NCBI RefSeq assembly: GCF_014648895.1 | Contig: NZ_BMRZ01000018.1 | Location: 117,425-181,424 of the forward strand | Length of the DNA: 64,000 bases | Reading direction: 5' to 3' | Source: Streptomyces tanashiensis | Lineage (GTDB): Bacteria > Actinomycetota > Actinomycetes > Streptomycetales > Streptomycetaceae | In this document: positions 16,398-25,179 of the stretch, in pieces | How the letters are laid out: every line of letters begins with the position of its first letter | Numbering within the stretch: position 1 is the stretch's first letter | Program-made: the position numbers and the translations under genes | Notes under the pieces: generated by a model | What the model saw: the letters and a program-made list of their open reading frames with translations, nothing else | What the model was told of the DNA's origin: nothing | Database searches by the model: none

Positions 16398-18836
16398 TCA
16401 GAAGTTGTCGTTGTAGCTGCCGGACCCGCCGGCGGACCCGGACCCGCCGGAGGCGGCTCCCGAGCCGGCCCCCGCGCCCGTGTCCGTACCGGCGGCGGGG
16501 CCGGTGTCCGTGCCCCTTGCGTTGCCGGGACCGGGGCGCCGGGCGGTACGGGAGCGCCGGGACCACGGGAGGTCGCGGGTCCTCGGGGACGACGTGCGGC
16601 CGCCCCGTACGACGAGTTCGTGCTCGCCCAGAGCGATCGGCTCTCCGGTCCTGACCGGCACCTGGCTGCCGCCCCGGGGGCGCAGCGTCAGTTCGCCGGA
16701 GCCGGTGCTGCGGAGCACGTGGGCGGTGGCGGCGGCGGCGCCCCGGACGCTGCGGAGCATCGGCGTCCCTCCGTACGGCTCGTCGACGGTGAAGGCGAAG
16801 GTCCCGTTCTCGCTCTGCCCCTTGCGGACGGTGAGCGTGTACAGGGTCCGTCCGTCGTCGTGCAGTTCGAGGACGGTCCCGGTGAGGTCCCGGCGGCGGC
16901 GCCGGGCCAGGTACCGGATGCCGACGAGGGCGGCGAGGACGAGGAAGGCGACGGCTCCGCCGACGACGGCCTTCCACCAGCGGTCCCACCAGGTGGGCGG
17001 CGCCACCACGAGGACGTCCAGGAAGGCCGTGTCGAGGACGGCGTCTCCGTCGCCGGTGTCCACGACCGCGACCCGGCCGCCCAGTTCGCCGAGGGCCGTG
17101 CCGGCCGCGAGGGTCACCGTGAAGGGGATGCGGGTGCTCCGGCCGGCGGGCGCGGTGACCGGCGTCGGGGCGAGGGTGAGGTCGGCGCCGGGCGTCTGGT
17201 CCTGGAGGGCGAACCGCAGGGTGTGCGGCGTGGAGTCGTTGTTGGTGACGTCGAGGGTGCCGCGGACGGTGCCGCCCGGGTGCACGGTGGCGCGGTCGAC
17301 GGCGAGCCCCGCGGTCACCACCGGCACGTCCGGGCCGCGCCGGGCGTGCACCGGGCGCCGGTCGGAGGTGATGCCCGGCGCCGCCATGCGCGTGACGAGC
17401 TCCAGGTCTCCGGTGGCCCCGGTGGGCAGGGTGAACGTGCCGGTGAAGCGGACGTCCCCGGCCTTCGCGTCGGGGGCCCGCCCGTCGTCGGCGAGCTTGA
17501 AGGTGAAGGGGCTGAAGCCCGCGCCGGCGACCTCGGCCGAGGCCGTGAGATCGGCCAGCTGCCGCGGATCGGTGATGACGACCCCGCGCCGGGTCTGCAT
17601 CCGCACCTGCACGGTGACCTTCTCCCCCGCGCGGGGGGACGCCGGGTCGAGGGTGACGTCGGAGCGGAGGCGGCCCTGCCAGATGGCGCGGACCGCGACC
17701 TCCCGGTCGCGGTGGCCCTCCGGCGCCTCGATGTGCACGCGCCAGCGGCCGGGCATGGGGTCCTTCACTCGCAAGGCCTCGACCGGTCCGTCCTGGCCGC
17801 TCACCTCGAAGGTCGAGCCGTCGAACTCGCCCCGTACGGGCACCTTGCGGCCCGCCGGGTCGTAGTAGGTCACCCGCACCTTGGGGTCGTGCTTGGCGAC
17901 CGTGAGGGAGCCGTCGGTGGCGATGGGCGGGATGGTGACGTTCAGGTCGGCGGGCGGCTTCCCGACGGTGCCCTGGGCGAGCCGGGCGCAGCGGGCGGCG
18001 GCGAAGGTCTCCTGGAGGGCCTTGTCGATCTCGGCGGAGGTGCCGACGACCCGCATGCGGGGGACCGAGCCGGGGATGTCGGAGCAGGCGCCCCGGTAGC
18101 CGCCCTCGGCCATCGCGGTGAGCGCGGAGCGGTCGATCTCGCTGCCGAAGCCGAGCGGCCAGATCTGGACGCCGGCCGCGCGGGCGCGGGCGAGTTCCTC
18201 GGTGAGCCGCCGCGCCCCGTTGGACTGGCGGGTGTCCCGGTCGGTGCCGTACTCGGGGCTGTCGGCGACGTCCAGCTTGCCGTCGGTGAGCAGGAAGACG
18301 ACCTTGGGCACGGCCGGGGTCTTCGCCCCGCCGGACGCGGGCGCGCGCGACTGCGTGAGGCGCGTGACGGCCTGGCGGATGGCGGCCGGGAAGTCGGTGC
18401 CGGGGCCCATGCGGGCTTCGTCGCGGCGGTTCAGCTGCTGGACGCACTCGCTGAGCCGCTCGCGGCCCGCCGCGTCGGCGACGGTGAGCGGGCAGACCTC
18501 GCGCACGGGCGACTGGCCGGGCTTCTCGGAGCTGCCGAAGCCGATGACGGTGGCCTGGGAGCGCTCGGATATCTCCCCCTGGCTCAGCAGTGCGGCCGCC
18601 TCCGTCTCGCGCGCCAGGTCCTTGTCGGCGAGGCTCTTCGACTGGTCGACGACGACGGCGAAGTCGAGCGGATCGGGACCCTCGGCGGGTTCGGCGGCCG
18701 TACGGGACAGGCCCCGTGCCCCGGCCCCGGGCGCGCCCGAGGCGGTGGGCGCCGCGAACGGTCCGGAGACCGCGAGGAGCACCCCGGCGAGGAGCAGGGC
18801 GCTCCCCTTGTTGGTCCACTGCATGTTCTCTCTCAC
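16398..18836 (-). CDS. Membrane-anchored vWA domain protein
   Basis: An 812-residue protein with a signal-like N terminus (SALLLAGVLLAVSGPFAAP) and a von Willebrand factor A domain at about 55-280. The MIDAS metal site is intact: DFAVVVDQSKSLADKD (Asp64, Ser66, Ser68) and VFLLTDGKLDV. Ig-like beta-rich domains follow (about 300-600), then one transmembrane helix (AVVGGAVAFLVLAALVGIRY, about 625-645) before a basic cytosolic tail with low-complexity Gly/Ser/Thr sequence. The sensor part should therefore lie outside the cell. GTG 18836 is preferred because it overlaps the upstream stop by four bases; ATG 18824 is an alternative. It probably binds a ligand or partner protein through the metal site. 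Confidence 0.83.
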   Translation of the reverse strand: MRENMQWTNKGSALLLAGVLLAVSGPFAAPTASGAPGAGARGLSRTAAEPAEGPDPLDFAVVVDQSKSLADKDLARETEAAALLSQGEISERSQATVIGFGSSEKPGQSPVREVCPLTVADAAGRERLSECVQQLNRRDEARMGPGTDFPAAIRQAVTRLTQSRAPASGGAKTPAVPKVVFLLTDGKLDVADSPEYGTDRDTRQSNGARRLTEELARARAAGVQIWPLGFGSEIDRSALTAMAEGGYRGACSDIPGSVPRMRVVGTSAEIDKALQETFAAARCARLAQGTVGKPPADLNVTIPPIATDGSLTVAKHDPKVRVTYYDPAGRKVPVRGEFDGSTFEVSGQDGPVEALRVKDPMPGRWRVHIEAPEGHRDREVAVRAIWQGRLRSDVTLDPASPRAGEKVTVQVRMQTRRGVVITDPRQLADLTASAEVAGAGFSPFTFKLADDGRAPDAKAGDVRFTGTFTLPTGATGDLELVTRMAAPGITSDRRPVHARRGPDVPVVTAGLAVDRATVHPGGTVRGTLDVTNNDSTPHTLRFALQDQTPGADLTLAPTPVTAPAGRSTRIPFTVTLAAGTALGELGGRVAVVDTGDGDAVLDTAFLDVLVVAPPTWWDRWWKAVVGGAVAFLVLAALVGIRYLARRRRRDLTGTVLELHDDGRTLYTLTVRKGQSENGTFAFTVDEPYGGTPMLRSVRGAAAATAHVLRSTGSGELTLRPRGGSQVPVRTGEPIALGEHELVVRGGRTSSPRTRDLPWSRRSRTARRPGPGNARGTDTGPAAGTDTGAGAGSGAASGGSGSAGGSGSYNDNF

Positions 18837-19405
18837 CACAGTTCGCTGAAGAGGGCCAGGAGGGCGCCGAGCACGAGCGCGAACACGCCCAGGCGCAGCC
18901 ACCGGTACTTCGCCGCGAGCACGAGCCCGTGCACACCGGCCTGTTCGAGGAGCCAGTCGGTGGCGTCCGTGCCGGAGACGCCGAGCCGTTCCCGCAGTGC
19001 GGGCGCGGACGGACCGGCCGCCAGCTCGCGCAGGAGCGTGCGGTCCGCGCCGATCCGGGTGCGCGGCAGGACCACCGACACCAGCATCAGGACCCCGGCC
19101 GTCCACAGCGCGCCCGCCGCCAGGAGGAGGGCGAGTCCGGTGCCGGCCGTGGGCAGCGGGGCGCGGTCCCCGGAGAACACGACCGCGAGGAAGGCGAGGG
19201 CGCCGGAGAGCAGGATCGCGGCCTTGGTGTCGGCCCGGCCGATGTCCTCCCGGACGGTGGCGAGGATCCGCTCGGCCATGAACCGCATCTCCCCGGGCGG
19301 TACGGGGACGGGCGCGGGTGCCGGTGCCCGGCCGGGTGCGGGGACGGGGGCCGGGTCGGCCTCGGGTGCCGGGGCTCGGCCGGCGCCGGGGTCCGGGGGG
19401 CTCAT
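18833..19405 (-). CDS. PycTM/DUF5706-like Pycsar-type membrane effector homologue
   Basis: A 190-residue protein. After a Pro/Ala-rich start, residues 44-80 read AERILATVREDIGRADTKAA followed by a hydrophobic helix, the hallmark of the DUF5706/PycTM family. Hydrophobic segments lie at about 62-78, 89-113 and 170-187. In Pycsar systems such proteins are membrane effectors that damage the membrane when a cyclic pyrimidine nucleotide made by a cyclase binds. A cyclase homologue lies two genes upstream in the same operon, which supports the link. ATG 19405 and the stop at 18833 both overlap the neighbouring genes by four bases. Effector activity is inferred from family and context. Confidence 0.75.
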   Translation of the reverse strand: MSPPDPGAGRAPAPEADPAPVPAPGRAPAPAPVPVPPGEMRFMAERILATVREDIGRADTKAAILLSGALAFLAVVFSGDRAPLPTAGTGLALLLAAGALWTAGVLMLVSVVLPRTRIGADRTLLRELAAGPSAPALRERLGVSGTDATDWLLEQAGVHGLVLAAKYRWLRLGVFALVLGALLALFSELW

Positions 19406-20994
19406 ACCTCGTCCCAGTCGTCGAAGGCGGAGCTGGGCCTCGCGGGCCGGGTGGGCCGGCGCGGCCGTTCGCTGCCGCCGCGGTCGTACGGGTCGTCGCG
19501 GTCGTACCGGTCGTTCCGCTCGTACGAGTCCGGTTCGTACCGGTCGCGGCCGTCGTCGAACCCCTCGTCACGGCGGCCCCGCGACCGCCCCCGCTCCCGT
19601 TCGCGCTCCCGCTCCCGTTCGGAGCCGGACTCGACGCGGGTCGGTTCGACGACGCGGGAGTCGCGCGGGGCCTCGCCGTGGTCCTCGTCCCAGGGCTCGC
19701 GCCGGGGGTCCCGGTGGTCCTCGTCCCAGCGCTCGCGCGGGGCGTCCCGGCGGTCCTCGTCCCAGTCCGGGTCGCTCGGCTCGGGGGAGGCCTCCTCCAG
19801 GGCGCGGCGCCGCCGCGGGGTGTCGCCGGAGGGGTTGAGGACCCGGTCGGTGATGCCGCCGAGGACGTGGCCGGTCTGGGACCGCAGGTACATGAGCACC
19901 TGGTACATCTGCTCGCCGATGTCGTGCCGTTCCAGGACGCCGGTGTCCAGGAGGCGGTTGAAGACCCGCAGATAGTCCTCCTGGCCCTCACGGCGCTCCT
20001 GCTGGAGCTGGGTGCGGATCTCCCACTGCTTGTCGGGGTGCATCGCCATGTGGTGGGCGATCTGGGCGAGGTCACCCCGCCGGAAGAGGGCCTCCAGCTC
20101 GGTGGCGCGCTCGGCGACCAGGGCGCGGTCCGCCGCCTCCCTGCGGCGCTCGGCCTCGGCGACGCGCTGGTCGGCCTCCATGGTGACGCCGACCCGGTCG
20201 CGCCGGGAGACCTCGGCCTTCACGGAGTCGTCGAGGTCGATGAAGACGAGCACCCGGGTCCGCAGTCCGATGTCCCGGCCGAAGCTGAGGCGCCCGGCGG
20301 CGAGTTCCTCGCGCACGGCCTCGTCGGCGCGCTGCGCGTCGGTGATCCGGAACCTCCGGGAGAGCCTGCGCAGGCCGTCGAGCAGTTCGTCGTGGAGGAG
20401 CTCGGCGACGTCCTCGACCTGCTCCTGCACGACGAGGTGCGGATCGGTCACCACCCACTGGACCTTGGCGACGGCGTCGAAGAAGACGCCGTCCCCGGCC
20501 GCCGGCAGCTGGAGCCGGAACTCGGTGACGTTGCGGCCGAGCCGCACCTCGAAGACGGTGTACGGGGAGCCGAACATGGGCTTGTTGACGTCCTCGGTGC
20601 GGTCCGGCCAGACCACCCGGTGGCCGCCGTTGCGGTAGAGGAGCACGGCGGCGACCCGGCCGCTCCGGCGGCGGTACGGGGGCGCGTACTCGCCGATGAG
20701 GGGGCCGCGCGGCCGTCCGGAGGCCGCGGATCCACCGGTGGCGGCCGCGTGCTGCCGGCCCTGGCCCCGTACCTGCTCCGCCTCCTCGTCCCGCGCGCGG
20801 TCGAGGTCGAGGTCCGGGTCCTCGTCCCCGTCGCCGCGGTGCTGTCCGCCGTTCTGCGCCTCGTGCCGCTGCCGCTCGTACCGGTCCTCGTACCGCTGCC
20901 GCTCCCGGCCGTCCCGTCCCTCGTGGCGCTCCCGCTCGTCCCGGCGCGCCCGCTCGTCCGGCCGCGCGTTCCTGTTCTGGTCGGGCCCGGTCAT
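19402..20994 (-). CDS. Band-7/SPFH-like coiled-coil protein
   Basis: A 530-residue soluble protein. The first 90 residues are charged, Arg/Asp-rich and disordered. Residues about 100-290 resemble a band-7 (SPFH) domain: VFEVRLGRNVTEFRLQLP, then a hydrophobic strand region VAKVQWVV and HLVVQEQVEDVAELLHDELL. A heptad-like helix rich in Glu, Ala and Arg follows (about 275-310), and the tail carries DWDEDRR-type repeats and an alternating Arg-Glu run. Band-7 proteins form membrane-associated oligomeric cages; no transmembrane helix is visible here, so anchoring would be indirect. ATG 20994 overlaps the NTPase stop by four bases. The family call is moderate. Confidence 0.6.
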   Translation of the reverse strand: MTGPDQNRNARPDERARRDERERHEGRDGRERQRYEDRYERQRHEAQNGGQHRGDGDEDPDLDLDRARDEEAEQVRGQGRQHAAATGGSAASGRPRGPLIGEYAPPYRRRSGRVAAVLLYRNGGHRVVWPDRTEDVNKPMFGSPYTVFEVRLGRNVTEFRLQLPAAGDGVFFDAVAKVQWVVTDPHLVVQEQVEDVAELLHDELLDGLRRLSRRFRITDAQRADEAVREELAAGRLSFGRDIGLRTRVLVFIDLDDSVKAEVSRRDRVGVTMEADQRVAEAERRREAADRALVAERATELEALFRRGDLAQIAHHMAMHPDKQWEIRTQLQQERREGQEDYLRVFNRLLDTGVLERHDIGEQMYQVLMYLRSQTGHVLGGITDRVLNPSGDTPRRRRALEEASPEPSDPDWDEDRRDAPRERWDEDHRDPRREPWDEDHGEAPRDSRVVEPTRVESGSERERERERERGRSRGRRDEGFDDGRDRYEPDSYERNDRYDRDDPYDRGGSERPRRPTRPARPSSAFDDWDEV

Positions 20995-23447
20995 CGGTTC
21001 GCTCCTTCCGTCACGGCGTCCCACATCCGGCGCGCCGCGTTCCTGTCCAGGGGCCGGTCACGGTCCCGGACGAGTTCGTTCAGCAGTCCCCTGAGCCGGT
21101 CCCGGTCGCGGCGGTCCACCGCGAGGCGCGGCAGGAAGGCGCGGACGTGGCCGAGTGCCTCGGGGTCCTTCGCGGCGCGCCGCAGCATGCCGCCGAGGGC
21201 TTCGAGGGCCGCCTCTCCGGAGCGGGCCGTGGCCAGCGTGTGCCGGAGCAGCCGGGCGAGTTCGGGGGCGAGCGCGGGCCGGGTCGCGAGCAGCGCGACG
21301 AGCAGGGGGCGGGCCGCGTGCTCGTCGAGCTCGGGCACCTCGCGCAGTCCCCACAGGTGGGTGGTCCGGGTGCTCAGGGTCCGGATGACGGCGAGGTGGA
21401 CCAGGTTGGCGAGGTTGATCCGGCCGTCGTCGAGCCACTGGTGGAGCCGGCCCAGGACGGGCTCGGGTTCTCCGGAGGCGAGCAGCCGGGCCACGCTGAA
21501 GGAGGCGGGCACGAGCACCTCGACGTCGGTCGCCTCGCGGGTCCTGACGACCCGGGCGAGCGCGTCGAGCGAGCCGGGGACGCCCCCTGCGGCCAGGACG
21601 TAGCCGTGGGCGAGCAGGGCCGTCCGGACGAGGGTGTCCTCGCCCGATCCGGCCCAGTCCTTCAGCACGGCGGCGACCGCCGGACGGACGCGCGGGTCAC
21701 GGGCGGCCTCGGCGAGCGCGGTGGCGGCGGCCATCCGGGCCCTCGGCTCGTCCGTCACGGCCAGGGGCACCACCAGCTCGCGGAAGCCGTGGATCCAGTC
21801 CCAGGAGCAGAGCACGCCGGCGGCGACGGAGGCCCGCACCCACACCTCGGGGCGCGGGTCGTCGCAGAGGGCGCGCAGCCATCGGGCCACCGGGCCGCGG
21901 ACGTTGTGGTAGCCGTGCCAGATCTCGCCGAGGACGGCGCCGGCGAGCGCCTCGCCCTGGAAGCGTACGGCCCGCACCGGCACCTTGGCGGGGCCGAGGT
22001 CCAGCTCGCCGTCCTCCAGGACGGCCCGCGCCTGCACCGGCCGGTGCTCGGCGTGCGTGCCGAACAGGCGCCGCCCGGGGGCGTGGTCGGGGTCGAGCGT
22101 GACGGCGAGTTCCCAGGCGAGGAGCTCGGCGGCCTCGGCGGCGAGGCTGTAGGCGGAACCGTCGAAGACGGCGACGGCGATACGGAACGCGCCGGCGTTC
22201 AGGACGGGCAGGGCCTCCGGGAGCGCACCGGGACGGTCGGCGCCCGCGAACCACTCGCGGGCCTGGGAGCGGACGAAGCTGGCGCATTCGGCGAGGAGTT
22301 CCCCGTCGGTCATCTCGCCGCGCCAGTGCCGGGCCAGGTGGTCGGCGAGCCGGGCGGCCTCGCGGGGCCGCAGCTCCTCCAGGCCGAGGGCCCGGACGAC
22401 GTCCGGGCGCCGGGCACGCGCGCGTGCGTCGCCGAGGGCCTCGTCGGGCTCGGCGCGCAGGCGGTGCCACAGGTGCCGGTGGAGGACCTCGTCGGCCGGC
22501 GGGGGCGCGCAGTACATCCCGTACCTGCCGCGCAGCAGCCGGTCGGCGAGCTCCCCGTTCTCGACGAGGACGACTCCGTACGCCTCCCGGCCGCGCAGCA
22601 GTTCGCCGAAGCGGTCGAGGTGCAGTTCGGAGAGGCGGGTGGCGGGCCGGCGGGCGACGGCGGTGTGCTCGCCCCGGCCGGAGCGGGCGGGGCGCGGCTC
22701 GCTCTCGGTGCGCATGTCCTCGGTGAGCAGCTCCAGAAGGTGGCCGCCGTTCTCCTGGAGGACGTCCTCGGTGATCTCGTCGACGCCGTGGCGGGGGTCG
22801 AGGCGGAAGACCTTGCCGCCGGTGAGTTCGTCGAGGAGGGCGAGCGCGGTGGCCTTGCGGCCGCTGCCGGGTTCGCCGCAGAGGACGAGGACCCGGTGGT
22901 CGCGGAGCCGGTCCCGCATCCGGGCGTACCCGGAGGTCGCGCAGTACACCCGGCCGAGGTGGTCGAGGGTCTCGGGCGGCACGGGGCCCTGGACGAAGAG
23001 CGAGCGGTCGGAGCCGTAGAGGGCGAAGATCTGGTTGCCCTCGAAGACGGTGCCGTCGCCGTGGATGGTGGTCAGGCGGTCGGCGGCGCCGCCCGCCCAG
23101 GTGCGGACGGCCCGCAGTGCCGTGGCGGCGCCGCCGGTGTCGCTCTCGCCGCCGAGGACTCCCCGGTCGGCGGCGTCGAAGACGCTCGGCTCGCGCGGCT
23201 GCTCACCGGCACCGTCGGCCCGGTCGCCGTCCCGGTGGCCACGGTCACCACGCTGACCCCGGTCTCCCCGGTCCCCCCGGTCACCGGACCGGTCGCCGCG
23301 GTCCCCGCGGTCGCCGCCCCGGTCACCGCGATCGCCCCGGTCGTGCGCGTCCGCCCGGTCGCCCCTGCCTCCGTCGCCCCGGTCGTCCCGCTCGTGGCCG
23401 GAGTCCGGGGTGTCGTTCCCGCCCGCCGACTCGTCCTGGTCGCTCAT
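20991..23447 (-). CDS. P-loop NTPase with HEAT-like C-terminal repeats (STAND-like)
   Basis: An 818-residue protein. Residues 20-80 are a collagen-like run of Arg-Gly-Asp units. A short beta-rich motif TTIHGDGTVFEGNQIFALYG (126-145) precedes the NTPase domain, whose Walker A is VLVLCGEPGSGRKATA (186-201), with Arg at the usual Lys position followed by Lys; YGVVLVENGE near 296 may be Walker B. The C-terminal half is made of helical, HEAT-like repeats, for example ARMAAATALAEAARDPRVRP. The layout resembles STAND-type sensors of conflict systems: an adaptor, a switch and a ligand-binding superhelix. ATG 23447 overlaps the cyclase stop by four bases. The sensed ligand is unknown. Confidence 0.75.
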   Translation of the reverse strand: MSDQDESAGGNDTPDSGHERDDRGDGGRGDRADAHDRGDRGDRGGDRGDRGDRSGDRGDRGDRGQRGDRGHRDGDRADGAGEQPREPSVFDAADRGVLGGESDTGGAATALRAVRTWAGGAADRLTTIHGDGTVFEGNQIFALYGSDRSLFVQGPVPPETLDHLGRVYCATSGYARMRDRLRDHRVLVLCGEPGSGRKATALALLDELTGGKVFRLDPRHGVDEITEDVLQENGGHLLELLTEDMRTESEPRPARSGRGEHTAVARRPATRLSELHLDRFGELLRGREAYGVVLVENGELADRLLRGRYGMYCAPPPADEVLHRHLWHRLRAEPDEALGDARARARRPDVVRALGLEELRPREAARLADHLARHWRGEMTDGELLAECASFVRSQAREWFAGADRPGALPEALPVLNAGAFRIAVAVFDGSAYSLAAEAAELLAWELAVTLDPDHAPGRRLFGTHAEHRPVQARAVLEDGELDLGPAKVPVRAVRFQGEALAGAVLGEIWHGYHNVRGPVARWLRALCDDPRPEVWVRASVAAGVLCSWDWIHGFRELVVPLAVTDEPRARMAAATALAEAARDPRVRPAVAAVLKDWAGSGEDTLVRTALLAHGYVLAAGGVPGSLDALARVVRTREATDVEVLVPASFSVARLLASGEPEPVLGRLHQWLDDGRINLANLVHLAVIRTLSTRTTHLWGLREVPELDEHAARPLLVALLATRPALAPELARLLRHTLATARSGEAALEALGGMLRRAAKDPEALGHVRAFLPRLAVDRRDRDRLRGLLNELVRDRDRPLDRNAARRMWDAVTEGANR

Positions 23448-24283
23448 TTCGCCTCACTCGCCCCCGTGCCCGTTCCCGTGCCTTTGCGGATGCCGGTGAA
23501 CCCCCCGTGGATCGTGTTGCCGTGGACGTCGAGCAGGTCTCCCCCGACGTGGTACGTCCGGCTCCCGCCCCCGGTCCGGGGCGTTGGGCCGTCCCCCCGC
23601 GACGGCCCAACGCCGGTCCGTGAAACCCCCGTCGGCGCCCGCTCCCCTTCGGGCTCCGGCTGCTCCGCCTCGGATCCGGTCAGCGGCGGGGCGGTGCTGC
23701 GCGGTACGTGGAACCACGCGGTCTCGTCGGTCTCCTTGGACCGGATGCGGGCCGGCCGGTAGTGGTCCGGCTCGACGTACCGCCCGCCCTCGGCGACGAC
23801 GTTCCCGTACAGCCAGTCGGAGACGACGATCAGGAGGTCTACCTCGGGGCTCTCCGCCATGATCCGCTTGGCGGGGGCGCTGTCGCAGAGCCGGGCGGCG
23901 AGGTCCACCGCCCGCCCGACGAGCCCGTGCCCGTCCTGGGCGACGAGCCCCGCGTTCATGCCGATCCGCAGCCGCAGCCGCCGGCTGCGGCCCGTGTTGT
24001 GGGCCCGCAGGCTCTCGTAGAGCGTGTCGATCCACCGCCCGACCATGAGCGTCGGCGGCACGTCGGGCCGCAGGGCGGCGAGGATGCCGTCCCCCCGGTC
24101 CTCCTGGTGGAAGGTGCCGGGTTCGACGCCGACGGAGCCGTACGCCTCGTCGAAGGCGGCGTACATCGCGGCCCGGTGCAGCTCCTTCTCGGCCATGCCC
24201 AGGGTCCCGGAGCCGCAGATGTCGCCGAAGACGACGAACCGGTGGATCCCGCCCGCTACCCCGTTCACTCCCGCACTGCTCAC
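23444..24283 (-). CDS. Class III nucleotidyl cyclase homologue with C-terminal motif
   Basis: A 279-residue protein from GTG 24283, chosen for the AGGGAG site seven bases upstream. Residues 14-192 match a class III cyclase: FVVFGDICGSGTLGM with metal Asp21, HQEDRGDGILAAL with Asp65 (44 residues later, the canonical spacing), and GRAVDLAARL (123-132), where the usual VNxAAR has Asp127 in place of Asn while Arg131 is kept. A Pro/Gly-rich linker leads to GDLLDVHGNTIHGGFTGI near the end. The product could be a cyclic purine or pyrimidine nucleotide, or activity may be altered by the Asn to Asp change. It sits between a cNMP-type regulator and a PycTM-like effector operon. Confidence 0.78.
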   Translation of the reverse strand: MSSAGVNGVAGGIHRFVVFGDICGSGTLGMAEKELHRAAMYAAFDEAYGSVGVEPGTFHQEDRGDGILAALRPDVPPTLMVGRWIDTLYESLRAHNTGRSRRLRLRIGMNAGLVAQDGHGLVGRAVDLAARLCDSAPAKRIMAESPEVDLLIVVSDWLYGNVVAEGGRYVEPDHYRPARIRSKETDETAWFHVPRSTAPPLTGSEAEQPEPEGERAPTGVSRTGVGPSRGDGPTPRTGGGSRTYHVGGDLLDVHGNTIHGGFTGIRKGTGTGTGASEAK

Positions 24284-24362
24284 TCTCGGACTCCCTGTGT
24301 GTGGCGCCGTGGTGGTGCGTGTGTCCAGACTGGCCGCGTGCCGCGGCCGGCGATGTAGCCGT

Positions 24363-25088
24363 TTACACACCCGGCGGAGATTCGTCCGCCGGGTTTCCGC
24401 CGGGGCGTGCGCGCCCCTGCGCGAGCAGCACCAGGACCGGCATGTCGAGGACGACGACGGTGCGGTTCGCGGTGCGGACGACGTCCTGCTCCCGGAGCAG
24501 GCGCAGCGCCTTGGCCACCGCCTCCCGGGTTGCTCCGATGGCCGCCGCCAGGTCGTGCTGGGGCAGCGGAAGGTCGAGCACGGTCCCGCCGTCGGCCCGC
24601 CGTCCGGCGCGCTCGGCCAGTTCGACGAGCCGGGCGGCGAGGCGCTGGAGGACCGTCTCGGAGGCGAGCGCGCGGCGTTCGACGTCGGCGCTGCGCAGCC
24701 GGGTGGCGAGCTGGCGCATGATCAGCGCGGTCGCGTGCGGCCGGGCGGCGAGGAAGCGGCGGAACCGGTCGCCGGAGACGGCCACCGCCTCGACCGTGCC
24801 CAGGGCGGTGACGCTGGCGCTGCGCGGGCCCCGGTCGACGGCGGCGAGGTCGCCGACGACCTCGCCCGCGCCGCGCAGGGCGAGGATGAGCCGCGATCCG
24901 CGCTCGGTGCCGACGGAGACGACGGACCAGCCGGAGAGCAGCGCGAGGACGTAGGCGCTGGTGTCGCGTTCGCGGATCATCACCTCCCCGGGTTCGTAGA
25001 CGCGCCGGGCGCCCTCGGCGAGCAGCGACCGCCGGTCGGCCGCGGGCAGGGCGTGGAGGAAGGAGCGGTCCTGGCCGAAGAGACTCAT
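24363..25088 (-). CDS. Crp/Fnr-family transcriptional regulator, first gene of the ten-gene operon
   Basis: A 241-residue regulator. Residues about 10-125 form the cyclic-nucleotide-binding beta barrel (YEPGEVMIRERDTSAYVLAL, GAGEVVGDLAAVDRGPRSAS), a long dimerisation helix follows, and LPLPQHDLAAAIGATREAVA near 175-195 is the winged-helix recognition region. ATG 25088 gives the normal length. The cNMP pocket and the cyclase directly downstream (80-base gap) suggest that it reads the cyclase product and controls the operon (inference). A good promoter and two inverted repeats lie in the 5' leader. Confidence 0.88.
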   Translation of the reverse strand: MSLFGQDRSFLHALPAADRRSLLAEGARRVYEPGEVMIRERDTSAYVLALLSGWSVVSVGTERGSRLILALRGAGEVVGDLAAVDRGPRSASVTALGTVEAVAVSGDRFRRFLAARPHATALIMRQLATRLRSADVERRALASETVLQRLAARLVELAERAGRRADGGTVLDLPLPQHDLAAAIGATREAVAKALRLLREQDVVRTANRTVVVLDMPVLVLLAQGRARPGGNPADESPPGV

Positions 25089-25179
25089 CGCCGCTCACCC
25101 CCGTACCGTCCGCGGGCCCTCCGGGGAAGACCGTCCGCCGGCGGCCGACCGGCGCTTTCGCGTGTGTGTTCCCACCTCA

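Noticed and set aside
24284..24370. Upstream GTG start for the cyclase at 24370
   Set aside because: It would overlap the crp-type gene end without a ribosome site, while GTG 24283 has AGGGAG at good spacing.
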